Assembly (NCBI GenBank): GCA_035652235.1
Contig: DASREE010000042.1
Location: 62,001 to 126,000 of the forward strand
From: PALSA-612 sp035652235
GTDB taxonomy: Bacteria > Actinomycetota > Thermoleophilia > Gaiellales > Gaiellaceae
Length of the DNA stretch: 64,000 nt
Direction: 5' to 3'
Shown here: one piece after another, positions 42,639 to 50,614 of the stretch
Numbering within the stretch: the stretch's first letter is position 1
How the letters are laid out: each line of letters opens with the position of its first letter
Notes under the pieces: model-generated
The model's database searches: none
What the model was told of the DNA's origin: nothing
The model's input: the letters and a program-made list of their open reading frames with translations, nothing else
Translations under genes and position numbers: made by a program

Positions 42639-43416
42639 CGGCGCAGCCACCTTCCACGTCTCGGGCGACGCGTACGACCGTTTCATGGGCCGCTACTCGC
42701 GCCCGCTCGCAACGGCCTTCGCCGACGCCGCCGGCGTCGAGCAGGGCCGGCGGGCGCTGGACGTAGGCTGCGGCCCCGGCGCGCTGACGGCGGAGCTCGT
42801 CGGCCGCGTCGGACCGGAGCTCGTCGCCGCGGTCGATCCCTCGCCTCCGTTCGTCGAGGCCTGCGCCGCCAGGCATCCCGGCGTCGACGTGCGGCTGGGG
42901 CGGGCGGAGGAGCTGCCGTTCGACCCCGGCCAGTTCGACGTGGCGCTCTCACAGCTCGTCTTCCACTTCGTCGGCGAGCCGGAGAGGGCCGCGGGAGAGC
43001 TGTGCCGGGTGGTGCGGAAGGGCGGGACGGTCGGTGCCTGCGTGTGGGACCTCGAAGGCAGGGGCATGCGCATGCTGGACGCCTTCCGCGCGGCGGTGAC
43101 GGCGGTCGACCCGGACGCGCCGGATGCGACGGTCACGCGGCGGCTCGGGCGCGAGGGCGAGCTGGGCCCGCTGCTCGCGGCCGCCGGCGCGGACGACGTG
43201 GTCGAGGGCGCGCTCGACGTGGAGGTCGCCTACACGGGCTTCGACGACTTCTGGGAGCCGTTCCTCGGCGGCGCGGGTCCGGCCGGCGCCTATCTCGCCT
43301 CGCTCGACGACGGCCGCCGCGCCGCGATCCGGGACGAGCTGCACGCCCTGATCGGCTCTCCGCAGGGCCCATTCTCCCTCCCGGCCCGCGCCTGGTACGC
43401 CGTCGGCCGCGCCTGA
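42625..43416 (+). CDS. SAM-dependent class I methyltransferase
   Basis: 263 residues. UbiE/Methyltransf_11 type: YDRFMGRYSRPLA, motif I ALDVGCGPGALTAEL, acidic loop AVDPSPPFV, and DVALSQLVFHFVGEPERA. Substrate unknown. GTG start lies 14 bases inside mobA, so it is third in fdhD-mobA. Confidence 0.86.
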   Translation: MSGVDGAATFHVSGDAYDRFMGRYSRPLATAFADAAGVEQGRRALDVGCGPGALTAELVGRVGPELVAAVDPSPPFVEACAARHPGVDVRLGRAEELPFDPGQFDVALSQLVFHFVGEPERAAGELCRVVRKGGTVGACVWDLEGRGMRMLDAFRAAVTAVDPDAPDATVTRRLGREGELGPLLAAAGADDVVEGALDVEVAYTGFDDFWEPFLGGAGPAGAYLASLDDGRRAAIRDELHALIGSPQGPFSLPARAWYAVGRA

Positions 43417-43446
43417 ACGCCGCCGGCGCGGTCTCGCGCGGACGGC

Positions 43447-44745
43447 TCAGCGCGCGAGCGACGCCTCGACGCCGCCGCGGGCGAGCACCCGCTCGCGGGC
43501 GGCGCCGGTGCCGACCAGCGTCACCTCGACGCCGAGCTCGGCCTCGACGAACTCGACGTAGCTGCGCGCCGCCGGCGGCAGGTCGGCGAACGTCTCGACC
43601 GAGTCGATCGGCTCCGCCCAGCCGGGAAGGCGCTCGTACAGCGGCTGGCAGTGGTGGAAGTCGCTCTGGTGCGCCGGGAACTCGTCCGTCACCTCGCCGC
43701 TCGGCAGCCGGTAGCGGGTGCACACGGGCAGCTCCTCGAACGCCGACAGCACGTCGAGCTTCGTCAGCGCCAGCGAGGTCATGCCGTTCAGCCGCACGGC
43801 GTAGCGCAGCGCGACCACGTCGAGCCAGCCGCAGCGCCGCTCCCGGCCGGTGACGGTGCCGAACTCGGAGCCGAGCTCGCGCACCCGCGCCTGGTCCGGC
43901 CCCGCGATCTCGGTCGGGAACGGTCCCTCGCCGACCCTCGTCACGTACGCCTTCGCCACCCCGACGACCGCGTCGATCCGCGTCGGCCCGATCCCGATCC
44001 CGGTCGCGGCCTCGCCCGCGATCGGGTTGGACGAGGTCACGAACGGATAGGTGCCGTGGTCGAGGTCGAGCAGCGTCGCCTGCCCACCCTCGAACAGCAC
44101 GTGCAGGCCGTCGCGAAGCGCCCGGTCGACGAACAGCGACGTGTCCGAGACGAAGGGTCGAAGGCGCTCGGCGTAGCCCTCGTAGCGCTCCACGATCCCG
44201 TCCAGGTCGAGCGGCTCGAGCCCGTAGATCCGCTCGAGCCAGACGTTCTTCTCCGCCAGCGCGACCTCGATCTTCTGCCGCAGGATCTTCGGGTCGAGCA
44301 CGTCCTGCACGCGGATGCCGATGCGGGCGGCCTTGTCCGCGTAGGCGGGGCCGATGCCGCGTCTCGTCGTGCCGATCTGCAGCTTCCCGAGCCGGCGCTC
44401 GCTGGCCGCGTCGAGCATGACGTGCCAGGGCATGATCAGGTGGGCGTTGCCGGACAGGTGGATGCGGTCGGGCGGAACGCCCCGGCGGACGGCGTCGTCG
44501 ACCTCCTCGACGAACACCGCCGGGTCGACGACGCAGCCCGCCCCGAGCACGCAGTGCGTGCCGCGCACGATGCCGGAGGGCATCTGGCGGAACGTGAACG
44601 TCTCGCCTTCGGCCACGATCGTGTGGCCGGCGTTCGGGCCGCCGTTGTAGCGGCAGACGACGTCCGAGCGCTGCGCGAGCAGGTCGACGATCTTGCCCTT
44701 GCCCTCGTCCCCCCACTGCGCGCCGACGATGACGGTCGCAGGCAC
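43447..44745 (-). CDS. purA: Adenylosuccinate synthetase
   Basis: 432 residues, normal length. GTP-binding GAQWGDEGKGKIVDLL at the N-terminus with catalytic Asp/His, NGGPNAGHTI, GTTRRGIGPAYADKAAR and VTSSNPIAGEAATGIGI. First AMP-branch enzyme from IMP. GTG start after GGGAG. It converges on the methyltransferase gene. Confidence 0.96.
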   Translation of the reverse strand: MPATVIVGAQWGDEGKGKIVDLLAQRSDVVCRYNGGPNAGHTIVAEGETFTFRQMPSGIVRGTHCVLGAGCVVDPAVFVEEVDDAVRRGVPPDRIHLSGNAHLIMPWHVMLDAASERRLGKLQIGTTRRGIGPAYADKAARIGIRVQDVLDPKILRQKIEVALAEKNVWLERIYGLEPLDLDGIVERYEGYAERLRPFVSDTSLFVDRALRDGLHVLFEGGQATLLDLDHGTYPFVTSSNPIAGEAATGIGIGPTRIDAVVGVAKAYVTRVGEGPFPTEIAGPDQARVRELGSEFGTVTGRERRCGWLDVVALRYAVRLNGMTSLALTKLDVLSAFEELPVCTRYRLPSGEVTDEFPAHQSDFHHCQPLYERLPGWAEPIDSVETFADLPPAARSYVEFVEAELGVEVTLVGTGAARERVLARGGVEASLAR

Positions 44746-44880
44746 GCTCCCAGTCTGCCACGAGCTCCGGGCAAGCGGCGGCAGCTCACCGCTCGGAGGT
44801 GACCGCGGGGATGTTCGAGGAGGAGGCGAAGCGGACGCGCGCGGCCCTCGCGCGTCGAAGCCGCACGGCGGCGAGCGTGG

Positions 44881-44902
44881 GCGAGGGGAAGATCTCCCTC
44901 GC
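44881..44902. repeat. 7-bp inverted repeat in the purA to small-gene gap
   Basis: GCGAGGG at 44881-44887 and CCCTCGC at 44896-44902, loop of 8 bases, 8 bases beyond the stop of the small zinc-ribbon gene. Possible weak terminator; no U-tract. I see nothing else reliable in 44746-44909. Confidence 0.35.
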
Positions 44903-44909
44903 TGTGGCG

Positions 44910-45113
44910 CTAGGCGGCGGCGGGTGTCCGGGTGATCCGCTTCACGCGGACGCGGTGTCCGCGCCAGCAGGTGACGAACCCGACGTCTGCCTCCACCCGC
45001 AGCGTTCCCTGCACGACGGCCGGCGGCGTCCGCCGGTCGAGCTCGCACGCCTCGCACGGTGCCGCGAACGCGGTCGCGCCGGGGCGAACCCAGATGATCT
45101 GACGTAGCTCCGT
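44910..45113 (-). CDS. Small zinc-ribbon-like protein downstream of dnaB, no standard start codon
   Basis: 67 codons if started at ACG 45113. Residues include WVRPGATAFAAPCEACELD, VVQGTLRVEADVGFVTCWRGH and RVRVKRI: CxxC (20, 23) and CxxxH (49, 53) look like a treble-clef or zinc-ribbon site. It is in the same frame as dnaB, directly after the TAA, and an AGGAGG lies 4 bases before the ACG. No ATG, GTG or TTG exists between the dnaB stop and the conserved-looking part. Either ACG is used, or the true start was lost to an error. Function unknown. Confidence 0.5.
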   Translation of the reverse strand, partial: TELRQIIWVRPGATAFAAPCEACELDRRTPPAVVQGTLRVEADVGFVTCWRGHRVRVKRITRTPAAA

Positions 45114-45137
45114 CTTGCCTCCTGTTCGTCCCCCCGC

Positions 45138-46583
45138 TTACGCGGCCGCCAAGTCGGCGAACTTGGCGAACCGCTTGGTGAACGCGAGCTTGACCATGCC
45201 GGTCGGGCCGTTGCGGTGTTTCGCCAGCTGCAGCTCCGCCAGGCCCGCCTCGGCCGTCGTCTCCGGGTTGTAGTACTCGTCGCGGTAGATGAAGAGCACG
45301 AGGTCGGCGTCCTGCTCGAGCGAGCCCGACTCGCGCAGGTCGGAGAGGATCGGCCGCTTGTCGGTGCGCTGCTCGACGGCGCGCGACAGCTGCGACAGCG
45401 CGACGATCGGCACGTCGAGGTCGCGCGCGAGAATCTTCAGCGAGCGCGAGATCTGCGACACCTCCTGCACGCGGTTCTCGGCGGAGCCCGCGCTCGACAT
45501 GAGCTGGAGGTAGTCGACGACGAGCAGCCCGAGGTCGGGATGCCGCGACTTCAGCCGCCGCGCCTTCGACCGGATCTCCATCATGTTGATCGAGCCCGTG
45601 TCGTCGACGTAGATCGGCGCCTTCGCGAGCTTGTCGCACGCCGCGGTGAGGCGCGGCCAGTCGTCCGGTGCGAGCTTGCCGGTGCGGAGCCGCTGCGACT
45701 CGACCTTCGCCTCGCTGCACATGAGGCGCTGCGTGACCTCGGCCTTCGACATCTCGAGCGTGAACATGCCGACCGGGACGTTCTGGCGAACGGCGATGTT
45801 CGCCGCCATGCAGAGCGCGAGCGCCGACTTCCCCATCGAGGGACGCGCGGCGAGGATGATCAGGTTGCCCGGCTGGAAGCCCGAGGTGAGGCGGTCGAGC
45901 TCGCGATAGCCGGACGCAGTGCCGGTCACGTCTGCTCCGGCCTCGTACAGCGACGTGATCCGCTCGAAGCTCTCCTTGAGGAGCGCGTCGATGTGCGAGA
46001 ACTCGCCGCTGACGCGCTGCTGCGACAGGTCGAAGACGACCTGCTCCGCCCGGTCGACGAGGTCGCTCGCGTCGCCGGGCCGCTCCCAGCCGAGCCGCGC
46101 GATCTCGCCGCCCGCGCGGATGAGGCCGCGCAGCGTCGCCGTCTCGCGGACGATGCGTGCGTAGTGGGCCGCGTTCGCAGTGGCCGGGACGAGCGCCGCG
46201 AGCTCGTGCAGGCGGACGCGGCCGCCGACGTCCTCGAGCTCGCTGCGCTCCTCGAGCTCGTCCGTCAGCGTGATCGCGTCGACGGGCTCGCCCTTCGCGT
46301 AGAGCGCGAGCGCGGCGCGGTAGATCTTCGCGTGTGACTCGCGGTAGAAGTCGGCCGCGTCGAGGATCTCGCTGACGGCGCCGATCGCGCCCGGCGAGAG
46401 CATCATCGCCCCGAGGACCGACTCCTCCGCCTCGAGGTTCTGCGGCGGGACGCCCGCCCCGCCGTCGGCGTGGGAGGATCCTGGAAGGGCGGCGAGCTGA
46501 GCCATGCGGGCGGATTCGACCACACGCCGGCCTGTGCTGCCACCTGTCGAAACGTCCGTTGTGAACACGTCCTTCTGCGCCAT
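45138..46583 (-). CDS. dnaB: Replicative DNA helicase
   Basis: 481 residues. N-terminal domain begins PPQNLEAEESVLGAMML; RecA-like motor with Walker A ILAARPSMGKSALAL, Walker B LLVVDYLQLM, and QLSRAVEQRTDKRPILSDLRESGSLEQDADLV. No intein, though DnaB is a common intein host. Start could also be Met27 (46505). Last of rpsF-ssb-rpsR-rplI-dnaB, separated from rplI by 161 bases with a hairpin. Confidence 0.95.
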   Translation of the reverse strand: MAQKDVFTTDVSTGGSTGRRVVESARMAQLAALPGSSHADGGAGVPPQNLEAEESVLGAMMLSPGAIGAVSEILDAADFYRESHAKIYRAALALYAKGEPVDAITLTDELEERSELEDVGGRVRLHELAALVPATANAAHYARIVRETATLRGLIRAGGEIARLGWERPGDASDLVDRAEQVVFDLSQQRVSGEFSHIDALLKESFERITSLYEAGADVTGTASGYRELDRLTSGFQPGNLIILAARPSMGKSALALCMAANIAVRQNVPVGMFTLEMSKAEVTQRLMCSEAKVESQRLRTGKLAPDDWPRLTAACDKLAKAPIYVDDTGSINMMEIRSKARRLKSRHPDLGLLVVDYLQLMSSAGSAENRVQEVSQISRSLKILARDLDVPIVALSQLSRAVEQRTDKRPILSDLRESGSLEQDADLVLFIYRDEYYNPETTAEAGLAELQLAKHRNGPTGMVKLAFTKRFAKFADLAAA

Positions 46584-46629
46584 TTGCAGGGGAATCCTGG
46601 ATGGTTGCAGGGGCGTCGGACGGTGCCGC

Positions 46630-46699
46630 TGTGGAGGAATGAGGTGCTGCGAGCGGCAACTTCCTCACCCGATCCACAGGCGGTGGACGGGGCTGTGGA
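46630..46699. other. Cluster of three DnaA-box-like TCCACA sites upstream of dnaB
   Basis: TGTGGA at 46630-46635, TCCACA at 46673-46678, TGTGGA at 46694-46699. TCCACA is the core of DnaA boxes (TTNTCCACA); the flanks here match imperfectly. Possible DnaA control of dnaB; not an origin by itself. Confidence 0.35.
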
Positions 46700-46714
46700 C
46701 GACCGCTCGGAACG

Positions 46715-46742
46715 GCGAAGGGCGCCTCGCGGCGCCCTTCGC
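46715..46742 (-). terminator. Strong hairpin after rplI
   Basis: Perfect 12-bp stem (GCGAAGGGCGCC with GGCGCCCTTCGC) and a TCGC loop, 2 bases after the rplI stop. No U-run follows, so it may attenuate rather than fully stop transcription into dnaB. Confidence 0.7.
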
Positions 46743-46744
46743 GG

Positions 46745-47398
46745 TTACTCCTCTGCGAGCGCCGCCTCGGCGTCCGCCCGCCACTCGGGCTCGGGCTCTG
46801 CCTCGGCCGCCTCCTCGGCGGCGGCGGTCGTCGCGGCAGCCGGCTGCTCGTCGGCCGGCTCTTCCTCGACGGCCTGCGCCTCCTCGGCCGGCTCCGGCGT
46901 TCCGCGCTCGGCGGCCTCCATCGCCGCGAGCTCCTCGTCGGAGGGGAGCTCGCCGCCCTCGGGAACGACGAGCGTCCGCACCTCGGCGGTCACGCCCTGG
47001 AAGAGCTCGATCGGCACCTCGTAGCGGCCGATGCGCTTGATCGTGCCGCCGCCGATCTTGCGGCGGTCGACGCGGATCTTCTCCTGCTCCCACAACGCGT
47101 CCGCCACGTCGGTCGGCGTCACCGAGCCGAAGAGCGCGCCGGTCGGCCCGGCCTTCACGTCGAACCGGAGCTCGACCGCGCCGAGCTTCTTCGCGAGCGC
47201 CTGCGCCTCGTCGTTCGTCTTCGCCTCGTGCCGCGCACGCTGCTCGTCGCGGCGGCGGAGCTCCGCGACCTTCGCCGGCGTCGCCTCCTCCGCGAGGCTC
47301 CGCGGAAGCAGGAAGTTCCGTGCGTAGCCGCGCGCGACCGAGACGACGTCGCCGCGCAGGCCGACGTGCTCGACGTCCTTCAGCAGGATGACCTCCAT
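46745..47398 (-). CDS. rplI: Ribosomal protein L9 with long acidic C-terminal tail
   Basis: 217 residues against ~150 in E. coli. Canonical MEVILLKDVEHVGLRGDVV, VARGYARNFLLPRSLA. From residue ~150 an Ala/Glu/Pro-rich tail (EEAQAVEEEPADEQ..) of unknown function is added. ATG overlaps the rpsR stop by one base (TGATG). Confidence 0.95.
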   Translation of the reverse strand: MEVILLKDVEHVGLRGDVVSVARGYARNFLLPRSLAEEATPAKVAELRRRDEQRARHEAKTNDEAQALAKKLGAVELRFDVKAGPTGALFGSVTPTDVADALWEQEKIRVDRRKIGGGTIKRIGRYEVPIELFQGVTAEVRTLVVPEGGELPSDEELAAMEAAERGTPEPAEEAQAVEEEPADEQPAAATTAAAEEAAEAEPEPEWRADAEAALAEE

Positions 47399-47706
47399 CA
47401 GCGGTCCTCCCGATCCCGGCGCGGCCGGCGCTCGCGGTCGTCCTGGCCTTCGGCGACGTACGGGAGGAGCGCCATCTCGCGCGCCCGCTTCACCGCCTGC
47501 GCGACCTGCACCTGATGGCGCCGGCAGGCGCCCGTGATCCGGCGGCTGCGGATCTTGCCCTTCTCCGAGATGTACCGCCGCAGCTGGTTCACGTTCTTGT
47601 AGTCGATCTCGTCGATCTTGTCCTTGCAGAAGAAGCAGTTCCGGCGCTTGATGCCGCCGGCGGGCCCGCCGGGCCGCTTCCGCTGCTGTGTTCTCTCGCG
47701 TGCCAA
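47398..47706 (-). CDS. rpsR: Ribosomal protein S18
   Basis: 102 residues. KRRNCFFCKDKIDEIDYKN, LRRYISEKGKIRSRRITGACRRHQ: a zinc-ribbon-type (C+) S18 opening with the normal core, plus an Arg/Asp-rich tail. TTG start with GAGGAG 6 bases upstream. Confidence 0.95.
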   Translation of the reverse strand: MARERTQQRKRPGGPAGGIKRRNCFFCKDKIDEIDYKNVNQLRRYISEKGKIRSRRITGACRRHQVQVAQAVKRAREMALLPYVAEGQDDRERRPRRDREDR

Positions 47707-47727
47707 ATCGATCTCCTCGAGGTTCTT

Positions 47728-48174
47728 CTAGAACGGGATGTCGTCGTCGGCTGCCGCCGGGAAGTCGGCTCCGCCCTCGGAGCCGGCGCCCGCCGGCACG
47801 TACTGGTTGCCGCCGCCGCCGGCGAAGCCGTCGCCGTCGCCGCGGCTGCCGAGGAACTGCACCGACTCCGCCACGATCTCGACCGACTCGCGCTTGCCGC
47901 CGTCCTGCGCCTGCCACTCGCGCCAATCGAGGCGACCGTCGACCGCGACGGGACGGCCCTTCGAGAGGTACTGCGCGCACGACTCGGCCTGGTTGCCGAA
48001 GACGGAGATGCTGAAGTAGTTCGGCTTGTCGACCCACTGGCCCGACTCGTCGCGCCGCCGGCTGTTCACGGCGATGCGGAGGCTGCAGACCGGCGTGCCG
48101 CCCGGCGTGTGCCGGAGCTCGGGATCGCGCGTCAGGTTGCCGACCAGGACGACGCGGTTGATGTTCGCTGCCAT
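47728..48174 (-). CDS. ssb: Single-stranded DNA-binding protein
   Basis: 148 residues. OB fold MAANINRVVLVGNLTRDPELR, NYFSISVFGNQAESCAQYL, then a Gly-rich linker and the protein-interaction tip DDDIPF. ATG overlaps the rpsF stop by one base (TAATG). Confidence 0.95.
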   Translation of the reverse strand: MAANINRVVLVGNLTRDPELRHTPGGTPVCSLRIAVNSRRRDESGQWVDKPNYFSISVFGNQAESCAQYLSKGRPVAVDGRLDWREWQAQDGGKRESVEIVAESVQFLGSRGDGDGFAGGGGNQYVPAGAGSEGGADFPAAADDDIPF

Positions 48175-48638
48175 TACTCCTCCTCACCTGCCGTGGTGGT
48201 TGGTGCGGTCGCGGCCGCCTCGGCGACGGCAGGCTGCGGCTCTGCCTGGGGCTCCGCCTGCGTCGCAGCCGGCGCCGGGGCAGCGGGCGCTGCGGGCGCT
48301 GCCTGCGCCGTGTCGTCGCGCGGCGCGCTCGTCCGCGAGCCCTCGATGTGCTTGACCGCCATGTGCCGCATCACCACGTCGTCGATCTTCAGGACGCGGC
48401 TGATCTCGTCCAGCGTGTCGGGGCTCGCCTCGAAGACGACGAGGTGGTAGACGCCCTCCGCCTTCTTGCCGATCTCGTACGTGAGGCGGCGCCTGCCCCA
48501 CGCGTCGTGGCTGCGCCACGTTCCCCCGCCGCTCTCGACGAGCTCGCGCACCCGCGCGATCAGCTCTTCCGAGTGCGCCTCCGCGCCTTCGGGGTCCAGC
48601 ATGAGAAGAATCTCGTACGTCGTCAACGTCCCGATCAC
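48174..48638 (-). CDS. rpsF: Ribosomal protein S6 with Ala/Pro-rich tail
   Basis: 154 residues. YEILLMLDPEGAEAHSEELI, WGRRRLTYEIGKKAEGVYHLVVFEA and LKIDDVVMRHMAVK are S6. The last ~45 residues are Ala/Pro/Gln-rich. GTG 48638 is the likely start, with AAAGGA close upstream; TTG 48626 is an alternative. First gene of the cluster. Confidence 0.93.
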   Translation of the reverse strand: MIGTLTTYEILLMLDPEGAEAHSEELIARVRELVESGGGTWRSHDAWGRRRLTYEIGKKAEGVYHLVVFEASPDTLDEISRVLKIDDVVMRHMAVKHIEGSRTSAPRDDTAQAAPAAPAAPAPAATQAEPQAEPQPAVAEAAATAPTTTAGEEE

Positions 48639-48727
48639 CGTCCTTTCATGGTCTTCCCACGGTCTGAATCGGCTCCGACTGCCGGCGCCGCTCGGGACGG
48701 AACGGCGCGATGACGGAGCAGGAAGGT
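48639..48727 (-). promoter_or_regulatory. rpsF mRNA leader, candidate S6:S18 control region
   Basis: About 90 bases lie between the TACAGT -10 and the rpsF start, unlike the leaderless genes around it. In many bacteria an rpsF leader binds the S6:S18 complex through a CCG-containing stem-loop; CCG occurs several times here. I could not fold it reliably, so this is inference from position. Confidence 0.35.
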
Positions 48728-48733
48728 CGCGCC

Positions 48734-48743
48734 ACTGTAGCAT
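48734..48743. promoter_or_regulatory. Overlapping divergent -10 hexamers
   Basis: TACAGT on the minus strand (48734-48739, rpsF) and TAGCAT on the plus strand (48738-48743) share two bases. The plus hexamer is 7 bases before GTG 48751 (leaderless). Confidence 0.5.
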
Positions 48744-48750
48744 CGGCCAC

Positions 48751-49041
48751 GTGAAGCGACTGCTCGCCTGGCTCGCCGCGCTCGCGGGAGGCGCGGCCGT
48801 CTACCGCCGCTTCACGCGCGTCCCCGCACCGGTGCCGGCGGGGCCGACGCCCGCGGACGAGCTGAAGGCGAAGCTCGCCGAGGCGCGCGCTGCAGCACAC
48901 GGCCGCGAGGAGGACGAGGCCGGCGAGACGCCGGTCGACGTGGACGTGGCACCGGCTCCCGATCCCGCCGTCGACGCACGCCGCCGCTCGGTGCACGAGC
49001 AGGCGCGCGCGGCGATCGACGAGATGAACGCCGGGGAGTAG
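48751..49041 (+). CDS. Small membrane-anchored protein of unknown function
   Basis: 96 residues. GTG, VKRLLAWLAALAGGAAVYRRF gives one N-terminal helix; the rest is a charged Ala/Glu helix with SVHEQARAAIDEMN at the end. Similar small proteins occur near rpsF in related genomes from memory, unverified. Leaderless start. Confidence 0.7.
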   Translation: MKRLLAWLAALAGGAAVYRRFTRVPAPVPAGPTPADELKAKLAEARAAAHGREEDEAGETPVDVDVAPAPDPAVDARRRSVHEQARAAIDEMNAGE

Positions 49042-49090
49042 CGCCTACCGCGTATCCGCAGGCCCGGGTTCGACGTTTTCCGGACGGACA

Positions 49091-50515
49091 ATGGCCCGCC
49101 CCGTTCCCGCAGATCTCGAGGATGCGCTCGCCGCGACGCCGGCGGCGCGCGACCGCTTCTGGGCGCTCGCGCCCGAGCAAAAGGACGCCTGGGTCGCCTA
49201 CGTCGAGCGCGCGCGGTTTCCGCGCGCACGCCGCCGCCGTGTCGCAGAGACGGTGCGCCGCCTCGCGGGACCGCGCGCCGCGGCGGTGCAGGAGCGCGGC
49301 GACGTCGTCGCGCTGCCGCGCGAGGACTGGGCGATGTGGCTCGCCGGGCTCGCGCTCCTCGCCGGGCTTGCCGCGTTCCTCGTCTGGCTGACCGTCTTCC
49401 GCAACGGCAACGACCAGACGGCGTCGGCCGTGGTGGTCTCGAGCGCGAAGACGACCGTGCCGAAGGTGACCGGCATCCGCTACCAGGCCGCGCAGTTCCA
49501 GCTGAAGGAGGCGAAGCTGACGTCGAGCCTCACGCAGACGAACTCGGGCAAGCCGAAGGGGATCGTGCTGAAGCAGGTGCCGCTGAACGGGAAGACCGTG
49601 CAGCAGGGGACGCGCGTCGCGCTCGTCGTCTCGAAGGGGCCGGCCGGCGTCGCGATGCCTGACCTCGTCGGCCTCGCCGCAGCCGACGCCGCGCGCGCGC
49701 TCCGCGAGCGGAAGCTCGTCGCGACGCTCGAGCAGACGCCGTCGACCGAGGCGCCCGGAACCGTGCTCGCGCAGGACCCGAAGCCGGGCAAGCGGGCGAA
49801 GCCCGGCACGCGCGTCACGCTGCAGGTCGCGAAGGGCCAGGCGTCGGTGGCCGTTCCGGACGTCACCGGTCAGACGCAGCAGGACGCGCAGAACGCGCTG
49901 CGGCAGGCGGGCCTCGGGGCGAAGGCCGTGCAGGTTCCGTCGTCGCAGCCGTCGGGCACCGTCGTCGCGCAGAACCCGTCTGCCGGGACGAAGCTCGCCC
50001 GCGGGTCGAGCGTGCGGCTGAACGTCGCGTCGAGCCGCGGCCAGACGACGACCACGACGGCCACGGCAGGGACGACGACCTCCGGCGCGACGACAACGGC
50101 CGCGCGCACGACGACGACTCCGGCCGGCGGCAACGACTACACGGGCCTCCGGCTCGCCGACGCGGTGCAGCGGATCGCGTCCGGACGCCAGCAGGTGATC
50201 GTCCAGTACGTGACGTCGTCGCAGCCCGCGGGCGTCGTCGTCGCGAACTCGCGCGCGGGCTCGAAGGAGCGTCTGCAGGTCTCCGCCGGTGCGAAGCCGA
50301 AGCCGTCGCAGAACGTGCCCGACACGACCGGCGAGGACGCGCAGACCGCACAACAGGATCTTCAGTCGGCGGGATTCAGCGTCGTGCAGGTGTCGTGGCC
50401 GGTCAGCGATTCGTCGAGCGACGGCATGGTCGTGTACCAGTCGCCCGCTGCCGGCGGTCAGGTCCCGCAAGGCTCCGCGATCGTGATCTACGTGGGTTCC
50501 GCGTCCGGCGGATGA
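49091..50515 (+). CDS. PASTA-repeat protein with YdeI/OmpD-associated-like N-terminus
   Basis: 474 residues. Residues ~5-60 (PADLEDALAATPAARDRFWAL, RARRRRVAETVRRL) resemble the YdeI/OmpD-associated helical domain. Helix near residues 80-103, then about five extracellular PASTA-like repeats (VPKVTGIRYQAAQFQLKEAKL; MPDLVGLAAADAARALRERKL; VPDVTGQTQQDAQNALRQAGL ..) with a Thr-rich linker. PASTA domains bind peptidoglycan, but there is no kinase or penicillin-binding domain. Cell-wall sensor role is inferred. Confidence 0.86.
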   Translation: MARPVPADLEDALAATPAARDRFWALAPEQKDAWVAYVERARFPRARRRRVAETVRRLAGPRAAAVQERGDVVALPREDWAMWLAGLALLAGLAAFLVWLTVFRNGNDQTASAVVVSSAKTTVPKVTGIRYQAAQFQLKEAKLTSSLTQTNSGKPKGIVLKQVPLNGKTVQQGTRVALVVSKGPAGVAMPDLVGLAAADAARALRERKLVATLEQTPSTEAPGTVLAQDPKPGKRAKPGTRVTLQVAKGQASVAVPDVTGQTQQDAQNALRQAGLGAKAVQVPSSQPSGTVVAQNPSAGTKLARGSSVRLNVASSRGQTTTTTATAGTTTSGATTTAARTTTTPAGGNDYTGLRLADAVQRIASGRQQVIVQYVTSSQPAGVVVANSRAGSKERLQVSAGAKPKPSQNVPDTTGEDAQTAQQDLQSAGFSVVQVSWPVSDSSSDGMVVYQSPAAGGQVPQGSAIVIYVGSASGG

Positions 50516-50531
50516 CGGTAGCCTGTGTGCT

Positions 50532-50598
50532 CTGCGGCTGTGGGAGCCGGGGATGTGGCGTGGGAGCCGCAGCCCTGCCCGCCCCGGCTCCTTCTCTT
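50532..50598 (+). terminator. Nested hairpin between PASTA gene and converging cupin gene
   Basis: GGAGCCGGGG (50543-50552) pairs with CCCCGGCTCC (50582-50591), followed by the T-rich TTCTCTT. An alternative stem CTGCGGCT/AGCCGCAG (50532-50539, 50565-50572) overlaps it. Good intrinsic terminator for the PASTA gene. Confidence 0.6.
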
Positions 50599-50614
50599 CG
50601 CGTCGTCGTTCGCG

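Noticed and set aside
44799..45107. Plus-strand frame MTAGMFEEEAKRTRAALARR over the small zinc-ribbon gene
   Set aside because: It overlaps the minus-strand frame whose Cys/His spacing and AGGAGG are more convincing; the plus frame becomes low-complexity downstream.
45138..46583. Intein in dnaB
   Set aside because: Checked because DnaB is a frequent intein site; the helicase motifs run without insertion and the length is normal.
43447..46677. 1076-codon open frame spanning purA and dnaB region
   Set aside because: Only the purA part encodes a sensible protein; the remainder is an off-frame of dnaB.
46745..48187. Read-through frame joining ssb-region codons to rplI
   Set aside because: It is just the rplI frame extended upstream; rpsR and ssb occupy that DNA in other frames with clear homology.
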